DNA of 64,000 nt from Methanoculleus horonobensis (GTDB lineage Archaea > Halobacteriota > Methanomicrobia > Methanomicrobiales > Methanoculleaceae). Where the stretch lies: assembly GCF_001602375.1 (NCBI RefSeq), contig NZ_BCNY01000014.1, positions 1-64,000 of the forward strand, written 5' to 3'. Shown here in pieces: positions 44,082-53,319 of the stretch. Below the pieces are notes generated by a model. It made no database searches. It saw nothing but the letters and a program-made list of their open reading frames with translations, and was not told the DNA's origin. Positions within the stretch are counted from its first letter, which is position 1, and each line of letters opens with the position of its first letter. The position numbers and the translations under genes were made by a program.

Positions 44082-45395
44082 TTATACCCCCTTGATCTCC
44101 TTGACGCGTCCAAGAACGCGTTTCAGGAACTCTTCGTCGGTCATCATGCCCTCGGGGGCATCAACGACTTTTCTCGTCTCAATCGGTACGTTGTCCATCC
44201 GGTAGGCGCACCCGCCCACCTCGACGCCGACGAAGGCGACCGGGACATGGACCTTGCAGACCTCAGAGGTCGGGGTCTCATGGGGGTCGATAACGACTGA
44301 CGGGAGGTTGTAGATCTTCTTGACCGAGCTGAACGGGAAGTGCGCACCTGGATCGCTGCCGAGGACGAAGACGGCGTCCACCTCGTCCCTGCGGAGCAGG
44401 TCGTTGGAGGTCGTCTCGCCGGGGTTGTAGCGGGCAAATCCGCGGGAGAGGTCCACCGCATAGGGGAACCCAAACTGCCAGCCCCAGACCTGGCCGGAGC
44501 CGGTGACGTTGTAGTGCCCGCGCATCGGCATGATGGCTGCCTTCGTGTACTCGTTTAAGTCACGGGTGACCGCGATGGCCTCGTCGATGTTGTGGTTCTT
44601 CCCGAGCGACTGGGTCACGCCCATGCCGAAGAAGATGATCGCGAACCGACCGCTCTTGAGCGTCTCGGCGGCCTCGTAGATCTTCTCCTTCGGGATGCCG
44701 GCAACGACGTCGGGGAGTTTCTCACCCTTGAACGCCACACGGAGCGCGTTCAGGAGCTCGTAGTCGCGTCCCTGCTCGATCTGCAGGTGGATATCCGCCA
44801 TGCTCGCGGTATCGGTGGGGCGCGGGTCGACGACGATCATCTTGCGGCCGGTGTGGCCCTTGCCGGTGAAGAATCCGCGGGGGAAGATCGAGTAACGGGA
44901 CATGTGCCGCGGGTGGGCGTGTGCCGGGTTGCAGCCCCAGAAGAGGATCCGGTCGGCACGGTTCTTGACCTCGCCGAGCGTGCAGCTCGGAATGCCGATA
45001 TCCTGAACCGCGATAAGGGATGTTCCGTGGCAGACGGTCGCCGTGTTGTCCATGACCGCTCCCACGGCCTCACCGATCTCCGAGCCGACGGCCTGGGCTT
45101 CACAGTTCGTGGAACTCCAGCCGTACATCAGCGGCTTCTTTGCTTCGGCGAGCATCGTTGCCGTGTACTCAATCGCCTCGTCGTACGAGATCTCCTTCCA
45201 GGATCCGTCCTCCTGCCGCATGCGGGGGCGGGTGATTCTGTCCTTTGCCTGGGAATGGAGGAACTTCTCGGCGCCGATGGCGCACGCGTTGTAGACTTCG
45301 TGAAGTTCTTTCCCGTCATCGCTGACGACGACCTCGAGGTCGTCGCAGAGGGTTCCGCAGAACGGGCAGATAACGTCGGTTACAGTCCGGGTCAT
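44082..45395 (-). CDS. fwdB: Formylmethanofuran dehydrogenase subunit B (W/Mo catalytic subunit)
   Basis: A 437-aa molybdopterin-type subunit that reduces CO2 to formate. A [4Fe-4S] motif (C10, C13, C17, C38) opens the protein. The metal ligand is Cys122 in TATVCHGTS, a cysteine and not selenocysteine. Sequence alone does not tell tungsten from molybdenum. It overlaps fwdD by 4 nt. Confidence 0.95.
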   Translation of the reverse strand: MTRTVTDVICPFCGTLCDDLEVVVSDDGKELHEVYNACAIGAEKFLHSQAKDRITRPRMRQEDGSWKEISYDEAIEYTATMLAEAKKPLMYGWSSTNCEAQAVGSEIGEAVGAVMDNTATVCHGTSLIAVQDIGIPSCTLGEVKNRADRILFWGCNPAHAHPRHMSRYSIFPRGFFTGKGHTGRKMIVVDPRPTDTASMADIHLQIEQGRDYELLNALRVAFKGEKLPDVVAGIPKEKIYEAAETLKSGRFAIIFFGMGVTQSLGKNHNIDEAIAVTRDLNEYTKAAIMPMRGHYNVTGSGQVWGWQFGFPYAVDLSRGFARYNPGETTSNDLLRRDEVDAVFVLGSDPGAHFPFSSVKKIYNLPSVVIDPHETPTSEVCKVHVPVAFVGVEVGGCAYRMDNVPIETRKVVDAPEGMMTDEEFLKRVLGRVKEIKGV

Positions 45396-45793
45396 GCCAG
45401 CTCACCCCTGCACCCCTTGCGCACCAGTTCCAGTGAGCTGAGGACGGGTTCGTTCTTGGCGGTCTCCACCTCAACAGGTGTGCCTTTAAACGTCGGCATG
45501 CCGGTCGAGTAGGTGTTCGGATTGACCACCATGTTTGCCCAGGGGCCCATCGGGATGTATGCTACACCCGGGTGAGGACCCTGAGTTGCCTCGACCGCCT
45601 TGACAACGACACTGCCGTAACTGCTGGTGACGCGTACATTCGTGTTGCGGAAAGCTCCGAGCTTTTTAAAGTCCGCCGGGTCAAGTTCGATGATCCCGCA
45701 GGCGGTGGTGTAGGCGGGTTTTTCCTTCCCCGCCTCCATCGCCACCCCCTGCTGGATCGTGCGACCCGAGATTAAATTCACTCTGATTGCCAT
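45392..45793 (-). CDS. fwdD: Formylmethanofuran dehydrogenase subunit D
   Basis: A 133-aa subunit with the molybdopterin dinucleotide-binding barrel fold (LISGRTIQQGVAMEAGKEKP, PMGPWANMVVNPNTYSTGMP). It completes the cofactor pocket formed by FwdB. It sits directly downstream of mvhD. Confidence 0.94.
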   Translation of the reverse strand: MAIRVNLISGRTIQQGVAMEAGKEKPAYTTACGIIELDPADFKKLGAFRNTNVRVTSSYGSVVVKAVEATQGPHPGVAYIPMGPWANMVVNPNTYSTGMPTFKGTPVEVETAKNEPVLSSLELVRKGCRGELA

Positions 45794-45820
45794 TCTTATT
45801 CATCCCCTGTCTATTGTGTA

Positions 45821-46246
45821 TTATCTGGCAAACTCTTTGAGCGGGCTCGGGCCGAGCTCGTTGATGGTCTTGACGACGTCCGTCATGACCGTTCCCCACT
45901 TCGCACCCTCGGATGCAGAGACGAACGTCATTCTGAGACGCTTATCGTCAAGGCCGATGTTCTTGAGGACACTCTTCAAGAGGAACATCCTCTTGGCCGC
46001 CTTGTAGTTGCCCTCAAGGTAGTGGCAGTCGCCGAAGTGACAGCCGGAGACGAGCACGCCGTCCGCTCCATCCTGGAATGCCTTCAGGATGAAGAGAGGA
46101 TCGATCCGGCCCGTGCACATCACGCGGATTGCACGGATGTCGGGCGGATACTGAATGCGGGCGCCGCCGGCAAGGTCTGCACCGGCGTAGGAACACCAGT
46201 TGCAGATGATGGCGATGATCTTGGGTTTCCAGTTCTCGTCTGCCAT
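45821..46246 (-). CDS. mvhD: MvhD-type iron-sulfur subunit (electron entry to Hdr)
   Basis: A 141-aa [2Fe-2S] protein that passes electrons to HdrA. Cysteines are in ICNWCSYAGADLAGG, VMCTGRIDP and SGCHFGDCHY. It lies one base after hdrA. No mvhA/mvhG hydrogenase genes are nearby. In this lineage electrons may come from formate dehydrogenase or another hydrogenase encoded elsewhere (inference). Confidence 0.93.
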   Translation of the reverse strand: MADENWKPKIIAIICNWCSYAGADLAGGARIQYPPDIRAIRVMCTGRIDPLFILKAFQDGADGVLVSGCHFGDCHYLEGNYKAAKRMFLLKSVLKNIGLDDKRLRMTFVSASEGAKWGTVMTDVVKTINELGPSPLKEFAR

Positions 46247-48265
46247 TTACTGTTCACCTCCGAGGAGGAATGCATCGATCTGTGCGACGATCTGCGGGGT
46301 CGCGAAGTGCTGCATCCAGATTGCGCCGCCGGGGCAGAACCCGCCGCAGGTGCCGCAGCCCTTACACTTGGCTTCGGTGACCTGCATGACCTTGCGTCCG
46401 TCCTTCTCGACGAGCGAGAGAGCGCTGTAGGGGCACTGGTTGACACACAGTCCGCATCCGGCGCACTTCTCTTCGATACACTGGGCGAAGTAGGGCTCGA
46501 GCTCCACCTCTCCCCTGTGGATCGGGATGGATGCCGCGGATGCCGCACCCTCTGCCTGAGCGACCGTGTCCGGGATATCCTTTGGTCCCTGGCAGACACC
46601 GGCGAGGTAGACGCCGGCAGTGGTAGTGCCGCACGGGTTCAGCTTCGGGTGGGCCTCAAGGAGCCAGCCGTCCTGCGAGCAGGAGACACCGAAGAGTCTG
46701 CGGGTCTTCTCGGTCTCGGCGGAGGGCTGGGTGGCTGCCGCGAGCACGACCATGTCGACTTCCATGTCGACCGGCCGGCCGAGGAGCGTGTCCTCTGCGT
46801 TGACGTGGAGGTTCTTCGTAACCGGGTCTTCGGTGATGTTCGCTACCCTGCCGCGGATGAACTTCGCACCCTCGTTCTGGATCCGGTAGTAGAACTCCTC
46901 GTACATCTTTCCGAAGGACCGGATGTCCATGTAGAAGATGTAGGGCACCGCACCGGGGATCTTCTCGATGATCTGGTGGGCGTGCTTCAAAGAGTACATG
47001 CAGCAGAACCGCGAGCAGTACGGCTTGCCGGTACTGGTGTTGTCACGGGAGCCTGCACAGAGCACGAACGCGATCTTCTTCGGGGTCTCGCCGTCGCTCG
47101 GGCGAATGAGGTGACCGCCGGTCGGGCCGGACGCACAGATCAGCCGCTCGAACTCGAGCGACGTGATGACGTTGTCGTAGTTCTTGTAACCCCACTCGAA
47201 CTTCTTCTCGATGGGGTAGATGTCGTATCCCAGGGCGAGGATGACGGTACCGATCTTGACGGTCATGAACTCGTCCTTGGATTCAAGGTCGACCGCCTTC
47301 TTCTCACCGCACGCCTCGACACAGAGACCGCACTTGACGCAGGCGTCGAAGTCGATGGTGTAGATCAGCGGGGAGACCTGCGGGTGGTAGATGTAGACTG
47401 CCTTCCTCGGCGCCATGCCGAGCTCGAACGGGTTCGGCTTGATGACCGGGCAGACCGTTGCACAGTCGCCGCAACCGGTACAGCCGCCGCCGACGATGCC
47501 GCGGGCTTCCGCCTCTGCGGGGGTGAGGATACCGCGTGCCTTCTTCCGGAGGGTCACGTCGAAGTTGCCGATGTATCCCTCGACCGCCTCGACCTCGGTG
47601 TAGGTGAGGAGTTCGATGTTCTCGTTCCGGTAGACATCCACCATCTTCGGGGTAAGGATACACTGCGAGCAGTCCAGCGTCGGGAAGGTCTTGTCGAGCT
47701 GGGACATCCTGCCGCCGATGGTCGGGCTCTTCTCGATGAGGTAGGTCTTGATGCCTGCGTTCGCAAGGTCGAGCGCTGCCTGCATACCGCCGACACCGCC
47801 GCCGACGACCATTGCGGTCTTCTCGACGGGGACGCTCTTCGGGACGAGGTCTTCGAGCAGGGACGCCTTTGCTACGGCGATCCGGACTGCGTCCTTTGCC
47901 TTGTCGGTAGCCTCTTCGGGCTGGTGCATGTGCACCCACGAGTTCTGGTCGCGGATGTTCGCCATCTCGAACCGGAAGGGGTTCAGGCCGCCTGCTGCGG
48001 TTGCGTTACGGAACGTGGGTTCGTGCAGACGGGGCGTACAGGCCGCGACGACGACTCCGGTCAGGTCGTGCTCCTTGATAGCATCCGCGATCTTGTTCTG
48101 ACCGGGGGTCGAGCACATATACGCGTAGTTGTCGGCAACGACGACGTTCGGGATTGTCTTGGCGTATTCCTTTACTGCCTCGATGTCAATGGTACCTGCG
48201 ATATTGGTACCACAGTGGCACAGAAAAACGCCAATCCTTGCCTCTTTATTCTTGACTTCTGCCAT
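46247..48265 (-). CDS. hdrA: CoB-CoM heterodisulfide reductase subunit A
   Basis: A 672-aa flavoprotein where electron bifurcation occurs. It has the N-terminal FLCHCGTNIAG domain, the FAD-binding VVGGGVGGMQAALDLANAG at about residue 155 and several [4Fe-4S] motifs. These include CTGCGDCATVC, CVKCGLCVEAC, CAGCGLCVNQC and CKGCGTCGGFC. The ATG at 48265 follows gtgaggtg; an in-frame start 5 codons earlier is less likely. Confidence 0.97.
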   Translation of the reverse strand: MAEVKNKEARIGVFLCHCGTNIAGTIDIEAVKEYAKTIPNVVVADNYAYMCSTPGQNKIADAIKEHDLTGVVVAACTPRLHEPTFRNATAAGGLNPFRFEMANIRDQNSWVHMHQPEEATDKAKDAVRIAVAKASLLEDLVPKSVPVEKTAMVVGGGVGGMQAALDLANAGIKTYLIEKSPTIGGRMSQLDKTFPTLDCSQCILTPKMVDVYRNENIELLTYTEVEAVEGYIGNFDVTLRKKARGILTPAEAEARGIVGGGCTGCGDCATVCPVIKPNPFELGMAPRKAVYIYHPQVSPLIYTIDFDACVKCGLCVEACGEKKAVDLESKDEFMTVKIGTVILALGYDIYPIEKKFEWGYKNYDNVITSLEFERLICASGPTGGHLIRPSDGETPKKIAFVLCAGSRDNTSTGKPYCSRFCCMYSLKHAHQIIEKIPGAVPYIFYMDIRSFGKMYEEFYYRIQNEGAKFIRGRVANITEDPVTKNLHVNAEDTLLGRPVDMEVDMVVLAAATQPSAETEKTRRLFGVSCSQDGWLLEAHPKLNPCGTTTAGVYLAGVCQGPKDIPDTVAQAEGAASAASIPIHRGEVELEPYFAQCIEEKCAGCGLCVNQCPYSALSLVEKDGRKVMQVTEAKCKGCGTCGGFCPGGAIWMQHFATPQIVAQIDAFLLGGEQ

Positions 48266-48276
48266 GTATTTGCACC

Positions 48277-49179
48277 TCACAGGATCTTCTTCAGGAACGG
48301 CTCAACATCGACGGCATGCAGGTCGAGTGCAAGCTCGTCCGGGCTCATGCCCTGAGCCAGTCCCAGGAGTTCGTTGTAGTGCAGGACCGGGAGTCCCCAG
48401 CTGATGCCGAACTTGTCCTGGATCTCGACCTGTCCTCTGTCATACTGGAGCTGGCAGAACGGACAGACCTCGGTCAGCGCATCCGCGCCCACTTCCTGCA
48501 GGTTGATCAGTTTTTCGTTCGTGATGTCGAGAGCGTGTGTCAGGTCGTATCCACGGACACCGCCGCCGGCACCGCAGCACTGCATCTTATTGCGGTACTG
48601 GACGGGCTCGGCTCCGAGTGCGGCGACGAGTTCTTCGATCCACATCGGGTTCTCGGTGTCGCCGAAGTGCCGCTCCTTGCCGGGCTTCATCAGGTGGCAG
48701 CCGTAGTGGACGGCGACCTTCGCGCCGGACAGGGGGCGCTTGACGCTCTCTGCAATCTTCTTGACGCCTACGATCTTGGGGTCGTAGTAGAGTTCGGCGA
48801 GGTGCCAGACGTCGACGGTCCCCTTGAACTCCATGTCGATCTCTTTGAGCACCTCGTTGACTCCGTCGCGGAGTTCGTCGTTGTGCTTCAACTTGTGGTT
48901 GACTTCCCAGATGGACTTGTAGCAGCCGTTGCAGACCAGAGCGATATCCATCTTCATCTGCTCGGCGAGCACGACGTTCCGGGCCGCCATCGCGTACCAG
49001 ACGTTTAAGTCGATCGAACCGAACGCACCCGGTGCCGGGCAGCAGCTCGCGCCCTTCAGGGGCAGAAGGTCGATGCCGACGTTCTTGCTGGTCTGGATGG
49101 CCGCAGCCTCGATGCCGGGGTACCGGTTCGGGGCGATGCACCCGAGGAAGAATGCATACTGGTGATTGTTTGCGCTCAT
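48277..49179 (-). CDS. hdrB: CoB-CoM heterodisulfide reductase subunit B
   Basis: A 300-aa subunit with the two noncubane [4Fe-4S] clusters that split the CoM-S-S-CoB disulfide. Both CCG-type motifs are intact: GASCCPAPGAFG with LVCNGC, and MQCCGAGGG with EVCPFC. hdrA follows after 11 nt. Confidence 0.97.
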   Translation of the reverse strand: MSANNHQYAFFLGCIAPNRYPGIEAAAIQTSKNVGIDLLPLKGASCCPAPGAFGSIDLNVWYAMAARNVVLAEQMKMDIALVCNGCYKSIWEVNHKLKHNDELRDGVNEVLKEIDMEFKGTVDVWHLAELYYDPKIVGVKKIAESVKRPLSGAKVAVHYGCHLMKPGKERHFGDTENPMWIEELVAALGAEPVQYRNKMQCCGAGGGVRGYDLTHALDITNEKLINLQEVGADALTEVCPFCQLQYDRGQVEIQDKFGISWGLPVLHYNELLGLAQGMSPDELALDLHAVDVEPFLKKIL

Positions 49180-49183
49180 GGTT

Positions 49184-49765
49184 TCACTCTCCCTCCGCGA
49201 GAATCCTGTCCGCGTTCTCTTTCAGTCTGTAGTGGTCGAGGATCTTCCGAATCCCGGGCAGGTACTCGGGGTACTTGTGCGTCGTTTCAGGCTCCTCCTC
49301 GAGTCCGAGCTTCTTCCGGGCGGCACGGTTTGCGTCGTTGTTCGGGACGCCGTGGCCGCTCTTGTAGATGAGCTGGACGGTCTGGAGGAAGTTGCGCGGA
49401 ATGATGTCGCGCTTGAATGCGAGGTTCCGCATCGCCATGATCGCGTCGGTCGGCGCGAGGTCACGGGGGCACCGGTCGGTGCAGCTGTAACAGGTCGTGC
49501 AGAGCCAGAGGTCCGGGTCGGTGAGGGCTTCTTCCTCGAGACCGAGGACGGCCTTCCTCATGAACAGCCGGATACGGTACGAGCTCCGCGGTGCCGAGGG
49601 GCACGAACCGGTGCAGGTGCCGCACTGGTAGCACATATGGGCGGCCGTCTGCCCGATCTTCTCAACTTCTTTGAGGAACTCGGGGTTACTGTCAGGAGCG
49701 TAGAACTTCCTGTCCCGAAGTTTCTCGGCGAGTTTCTGATCCTTATAGTCTTTCTTCACTGCCAT
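49184..49765 (-). CDS. hdrC: CoB-CoM heterodisulfide reductase subunit C
   Basis: A 193-aa protein with two [4Fe-4S] motifs (CYQCGTCTGSC and CTTCYSCTDRC) that wires HdrA to HdrB. There is no membrane segment, so this is the soluble HdrABC type and not HdrDE. Confidence 0.95.
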   Translation of the reverse strand: MAVKKDYKDQKLAEKLRDRKFYAPDSNPEFLKEVEKIGQTAAHMCYQCGTCTGSCPSAPRSSYRIRLFMRKAVLGLEEEALTDPDLWLCTTCYSCTDRCPRDLAPTDAIMAMRNLAFKRDIIPRNFLQTVQLIYKSGHGVPNNDANRAARKKLGLEEEPETTHKYPEYLPGIRKILDHYRLKENADRILAEGE

Positions 49766-49775
49766 TGGCTATCCC

Positions 49776-50945
49776 TCATGCCTCTTCTGCTTCTCTCAGA
49801 ACTTTGACCTCGACCTCTCCGGGAGCGGTCTCCTTGACCCGCGATGTCCTCGGAGCGAGGAGTTTCGCCTTGATCTGCTTGAAGAGATCTGTTTCTTTAT
49901 CCTGCATCCGGATACCCGTCCGCCGGAGAACGATCGCATCCTCGCTCGGGCAGGCGTTGACGCAGGCACCGCAGAGGATACAGAAGTCCTTGTTGATGGC
50001 GATGTTGGCCTCAATCTCTCCCTTCATCTCCTTTGCAGGGACGGGGGTGGGCAGGTAGAGCGCGTTGCAGGGGCAGACCTCGACACAGGTCGAGCAGCCG
50101 CCGGGGCATTTCTCGGGGTGGATCTCGATATCTCCCTCGAAGATCTTCTCGACGGTGATTGCCTCCTGTGGGCAGGACTGGACGCACCATGTGCAGGTGC
50201 AGCAGTTGTCCTGCTCGATGTCGACCTTGCCGGGCAGCTTGCTGCTGACGATCTCGCGTTCGAGGGTGATTGCATCCTGTGGGCAGGCCTCGACACAGAT
50301 CGTGCAGCCGTCGCAGGTGGTCTCTTCCCACTGGACATCCCCTTCGACCTTGCCGGTCTCGGGGTTCGCGGGCTTGCGAACGACGGTGATGCTCGGACAG
50401 AGTTCGCCGCAGATGCCGCAGACGTCGCACTTCTCGGTATCGACGGTGAACGTCGTCTTGGTCTGCAGTGCAGACTGGCGCGGCTTGCCGGCCTCGTCGC
50501 CGCCCTCGAATGCGGGGACGTCGCGGTTGATGGCGTCCCTCGGGCAGACTTCCTCACAGATGGTGCATCGGTCGCATTTTTCCTCGTCGATTACGGTGAC
50601 CATGTCGTAGGTGGGGAATCCCTCCTGCTCAAGGATCGGGAGGCGCTCCTCGCCGTCGATCTTGAGTGTCATCGCGTTGAAGGGGCACATGACGACACAG
50701 ACGCCACAGTACGAACACTTCTCGGGGTTGACGTCGACAGGTTCAGCGTAGTCGATGGCCCCGCGGCGTGTCGCGCCGACGGGTCCGAGCACGATCGCCT
50801 CTTCCGGGCAGGCGTCGACACAGATGCCGCAGCCCGTACAGGTCTCGGCGTTCAGGACCAGGTTGTTGACCGCCTTCAGGAGCCTCTGCTCCATGATGAC
50901 GTTCTGGCCTTCCCGCGTTTTTGAATACTTTGGAAACAGTGCCAT
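49776..50945 (-). CDS. fwdF: Formylmethanofuran dehydrogenase polyferredoxin subunit F
   Basis: A 389-aa polyferredoxin with eight cysteine-cluster motifs in tandem (for example CTGCGICVDAC, CSYCGVCVVMC, CDRCTICEEVC). It forms the electron wire between Hdr and the FwdB active site. One motif is irregular (CPGGCSTCVEVC). Directly followed by hdrC, which supports a physical Fwd-Hdr link. Confidence 0.94.
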   Translation of the reverse strand: MALFPKYSKTREGQNVIMEQRLLKAVNNLVLNAETCTGCGICVDACPEEAIVLGPVGATRRGAIDYAEPVDVNPEKCSYCGVCVVMCPFNAMTLKIDGEERLPILEQEGFPTYDMVTVIDEEKCDRCTICEEVCPRDAINRDVPAFEGGDEAGKPRQSALQTKTTFTVDTEKCDVCGICGELCPSITVVRKPANPETGKVEGDVQWEETTCDGCTICVEACPQDAITLEREIVSSKLPGKVDIEQDNCCTCTWCVQSCPQEAITVEKIFEGDIEIHPEKCPGGCSTCVEVCPCNALYLPTPVPAKEMKGEIEANIAINKDFCILCGACVNACPSEDAIVLRRTGIRMQDKETDLFKQIKAKLLAPRTSRVKETAPGEVEVKVLREAEEA

Positions 50946-50960
50946 ATTCTAGTATCACTC

Positions 50961-51233
50961 CTAGGCTTCCGCTTTTCGGGCCTTAGCCCGGCTCTCCCAC
51001 GGTCCTGCAAGTTTGATGACTCCATAGGGGCATGCCTGGACGCATACGCCGCAGCCGGCGCAGAGCTCGGAGTTGAAATCAAGGATGACGGCTTTACCGT
51101 CCCGGACCTTGTAGATCTTCTCCTTGGTTGCTGGATCTTCAGTGTAGAGCTCGAGAGCGTCGACCGGACATGCCACCACGCAGTTGTTGCAGCCTGTACA
51201 TCGTTCCATATTGATGTGCAATGCAAATGCCAT
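50961..51233 (-). CDS. fwdG: Ferredoxin-type subunit of the fwd-hdr operon (FwdG-like)
   Basis: A 90-aa two-cluster ferredoxin with CTGCNNCVVAC and CAGCGVCVQAC. First gene of the operon. The ATG at 51233 (MAFALHINMERC) gives family length; an upstream in-frame start would lie in the promoter. Confidence 0.88.
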   Translation of the reverse strand: MAFALHINMERCTGCNNCVVACPVDALELYTEDPATKEKIYKVRDGKAVILDFNSELCAGCGVCVQACPYGVIKLAGPWESRAKARKAEA

Positions 51234-51253
51234 GGTATCACGCACCAGATCTG

Positions 51254-51270
51254 ATCGATTAAAAATCGAT
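51254..51270. promoter_or_regulatory. Palindrome at the fwd-hdr operon promoter
   Basis: A perfect 7-3-7 inverted repeat (atcgatt-aaa-aatcgat) lies just downstream of, and overlapping by two bases, the TATA box. It reaches to near the predicted transcription start. This is a classic place for a repressor. Tfx at 1659 is one candidate binder, since its prototype controls an fmd operon; that link is untested. Confidence 0.55.
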
Positions 51271-51277
51271 ATAAAAA
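51269..51277 (-). promoter_or_regulatory. fwd-hdr operon TATA box
   Basis: The minus strand reads tttttatat, predicting a start near 51248 and a leader of about 15 nt before fwdG. Confidence 0.55.
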
Positions 51278-51790
51278 GAATTGTCAAAGAATATACATAA
51301 ACTTTCTGAAATCCGGCAGCCTTATATTTCAGAACTATGATTATCCGTCAAATTTTATAAATTAAAACGGTTGTTATGTTAACTCGATGCCTGAAATCTC
51401 ATTGCTATGTGGAGTTCAGGGGGTGAGGGCAAATCAAAAGACTTAAATCTGAAATCCGGGGTTCTGGTGAAAATCGGTGGTCGATGCGGCCCGGCAGCGT
51501 TGAGTGTGAGCAGGATCGCTCTCCGGAACGGTGGGGCCGGTCATCCGTTTGATCGAGAGGACCCGAGGCACGTTGCGCGGTTTGAGCGGTAACCATTTCT
51601 GTATCCGGCGACTCTTCACTCTTCGTCCTGAACCCTACGCTCGCATCCGAAAATCGGTTCCGGTTCTGTGCCCGCAGTCTTCGCGCCGTATCCGGGATAG
51701 CCCTGCGGGCGCTGCCGGGGCGGCGGGTGTCGCGCACGTCTCTCCGCATGAAGCCCGGTGCCGGCCGGGTGCGCCCGCCCGGGAAAAAAA
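51278..51790. other. Noncoding gap between the divergent fwdG and ftr genes
   Basis: About 0.5 kb with no credible gene. The part next to fwdG (to about 51400) is AT-rich and the remainder GC-rich. A 7-bp inverted repeat with a 24-nt loop (cccgcag at about 51678 pairing with ctgcggg) is the only structure noticed. Confidence 0.6.
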
Positions 51791-51803
51791 GAAACCTTAT
51801 TCT
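51791..51803 (+). promoter_or_regulatory. Probable ftr promoter
   Basis: The sequence gaaaccttattct resembles BRE plus TATA and predicts a start near 51822. The ftr Shine-Dalgarno (gaggtg, 51830-51835) follows. Confidence 0.4.
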
Positions 51804-51845
51804 GTCCATATCATAACATTGTAGCAAACGAGGTGTATTCTATCC

Positions 51846-52754
51846 ATGGAACTGAATGGCGTTACTATCGATGATACCTATGCAGAGGCGTTCCCGACCT
51901 GGGTGGCACGGCCGATTATCACCGCCGTCACCGAGGAGTGGGCATACAAGGCAGCAGTGGAGGCCGTAGGGTTTGCCACCTCGACCATCGGGTGTCCTGC
52001 GGAGGCGGGTATCGACTGCTTCGTCTCCCCCGACGAGACCCCGGACGGCCGCCCCGGCTACGCGATCATGATCTGCGCGAGCAAGAAGAAACTGAAAGAG
52101 CAGGTCGTGGAGCGTCTCGCCGAGTGCATCCTCACCGCCCCGACGACGGCGGTCTTCGACGGCCTCTCAGACGTCGTCGCCGAGGTTCCGGAGAAACTCC
52201 CGGTCAAGCTGCACTTCTTCGGCGACGGCTACGAGGAGGAGCGCAAGGTCGGCGGCAGGACGGTCTGGGCAATCCCGATCATGGAGGGCGAGTACATCGG
52301 CGAGGAGGAGTTCGGCGCCGTCAAGGGTGTTGCAGGCGGTAACTTCTTCATCATGGGCGAGAACCAGATGGCCGCTCTGACGGCCGCCCAGGCGGCGGTC
52401 GACGCCATCAGCGGCGTCTGCGGCGTCATCACGCCCTTCCCCGGCGGCATCGTCGCGAGCGGTTCGAAGGTCGGGAGCAAGAAGTACAAGTTCATGGGTG
52501 CAAGCACGAACGAGGCCTACTGCCCGACCCTCCGCGAGAAGGTCGAGGGCAGCAAGGTTCCCGAGGGCGTCAAGGCGGTCTACGAGATCGTCATCGACGG
52601 CGTCGACGAGGACTCGATCAAGACCGCGATGGCCGAGGGCATCCGGGCGGCGACCAAGGTGCCGGGCGTGAAGTTCATCAGCGCCGGGAACTTCGGCGGC
52701 AGCCTCGGGCCGTTCAAGTTCGACCTGAAGGACGTCCTGGCGGACTACCTGTAA
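51846..52754 (+). CDS. ftr: Formylmethanofuran:tetrahydromethanopterin formyltransferase
   Basis: A 302-aa cytoplasmic enzyme, second step of CO2 reduction: it moves the formyl group from methanofuran to H4MPT. It opens [20 protein letters not shown] and contains [19 protein letters not shown] and [20 protein letters not shown], diagnostic for the family. The protein is acidic, like relatives. Divergent from the fwd-hdr operon. Confidence 0.97.
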   Translation: MELNGVTIDDTYAEAFPTWVARPIITAVTEEWAYKAAVEAVGFATSTIGCPAEAGIDCFVSPDETPDGRPGYAIMICASKKKLKEQVVERLAECILTAPTTAVFDGLSDVVAEVPEKLPVKLHFFGDGYEEERKVGGRTVWAIPIMEGEYIGEEEFGAVKGVAGGNFFIMGENQMAALTAAQAAVDAISGVCGVITPFPGGIVASGSKVGSKKYKFMGASTNEAYCPTLREKVEGSKVPEGVKAVYEIVIDGVDEDSIKTAMAEGIRAATKVPGVKFISAGNFGGSLGPFKFDLKDVLADYL

Positions 52755-52759
52755 ATCTC

Positions 52760-52767
52760 TTTTTTTT
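52760..52767 (+). terminator. T-run terminator after ftr
   Basis: Eight T start about 6 nt beyond the ftr stop codon. Confidence 0.65.
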
Positions 52768-52924
52768 GTGGTGCGGTCGCTCGGGTTGCTGGGTGTTTGC
52801 TCGTGCTGTTGACGGTGTAGGCTGCTGAAGACTTCCCTCTATCACGCTTCGAACTCCTTCAACTGTCTAGAACCTGGAATATTCTGTCTATCACTTGCCC
52901 TTCCACGGCTTTCCATCGGATATC

Positions 52925-53150
52925 GCAATTGGGGAGTGCGACTGGCCGAAGGGCAGGAGCATGAGAAGAACGAAGTTCTTTGAGGGGCTGACGGGGAGTG
53001 CGACGGTTCGGAGCGCGACTGCCGTCCCGGCAGGAGCGTGAGCACCGAAGGTGCGAAGAACCGGAGTTCGAGCACCCGAAGGGTGCGGAGGGCAAGCGAA
53101 GTTCTTCGAAAGGGGGCCTCCACCTTCCCCTGTCTCTATTGCGTAAGATC
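52925..53150. repeat. Copy of the intergenic hairpin element (also at 200-345)
   Basis: The 20-mer at 52984-53003 is identical to 257-276. Before it, aaaccc-gaa-gggttt (236-250) corresponds to aagaac-gaa-gttctt (52966-52980). The two arms differ in sequence but both pair perfectly, which suggests that structure is kept. A cccctgtctct tail also matches. Confidence 0.65.
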
Positions 53151-53319
53151 CTCCCTTTGTAGCCCCCACCCCGCCCGCGCTTCGCGCTCCTCCCCCGCCC
53201 CGAGGGGCGGGGGCAGTCATGGCGATAGCCGGTGGGAAGCCGTGTCCCGGGAGCGAGTTGGGATTCTGTTCTTTTTCGGGATCTCCCCATACTGTGGACC
53301 GTGGGGATATCGCCACTGG

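Noticed and set aside
46022-48355. 777-codon open frame on the plus strand, antisense to hdrA and mvhD
   Set aside because: It is a mirror of strongly conserved hdrA on the other strand. Its product is Val/Asp/Leu/Arg-rich with no family features, a usual effect of GC-rich codon bias.
51407-51824. Small frames between fwdG and ftr
   Set aside because: No Shine-Dalgarno or TATA at fitting distance and Arg/Pro-rich products.
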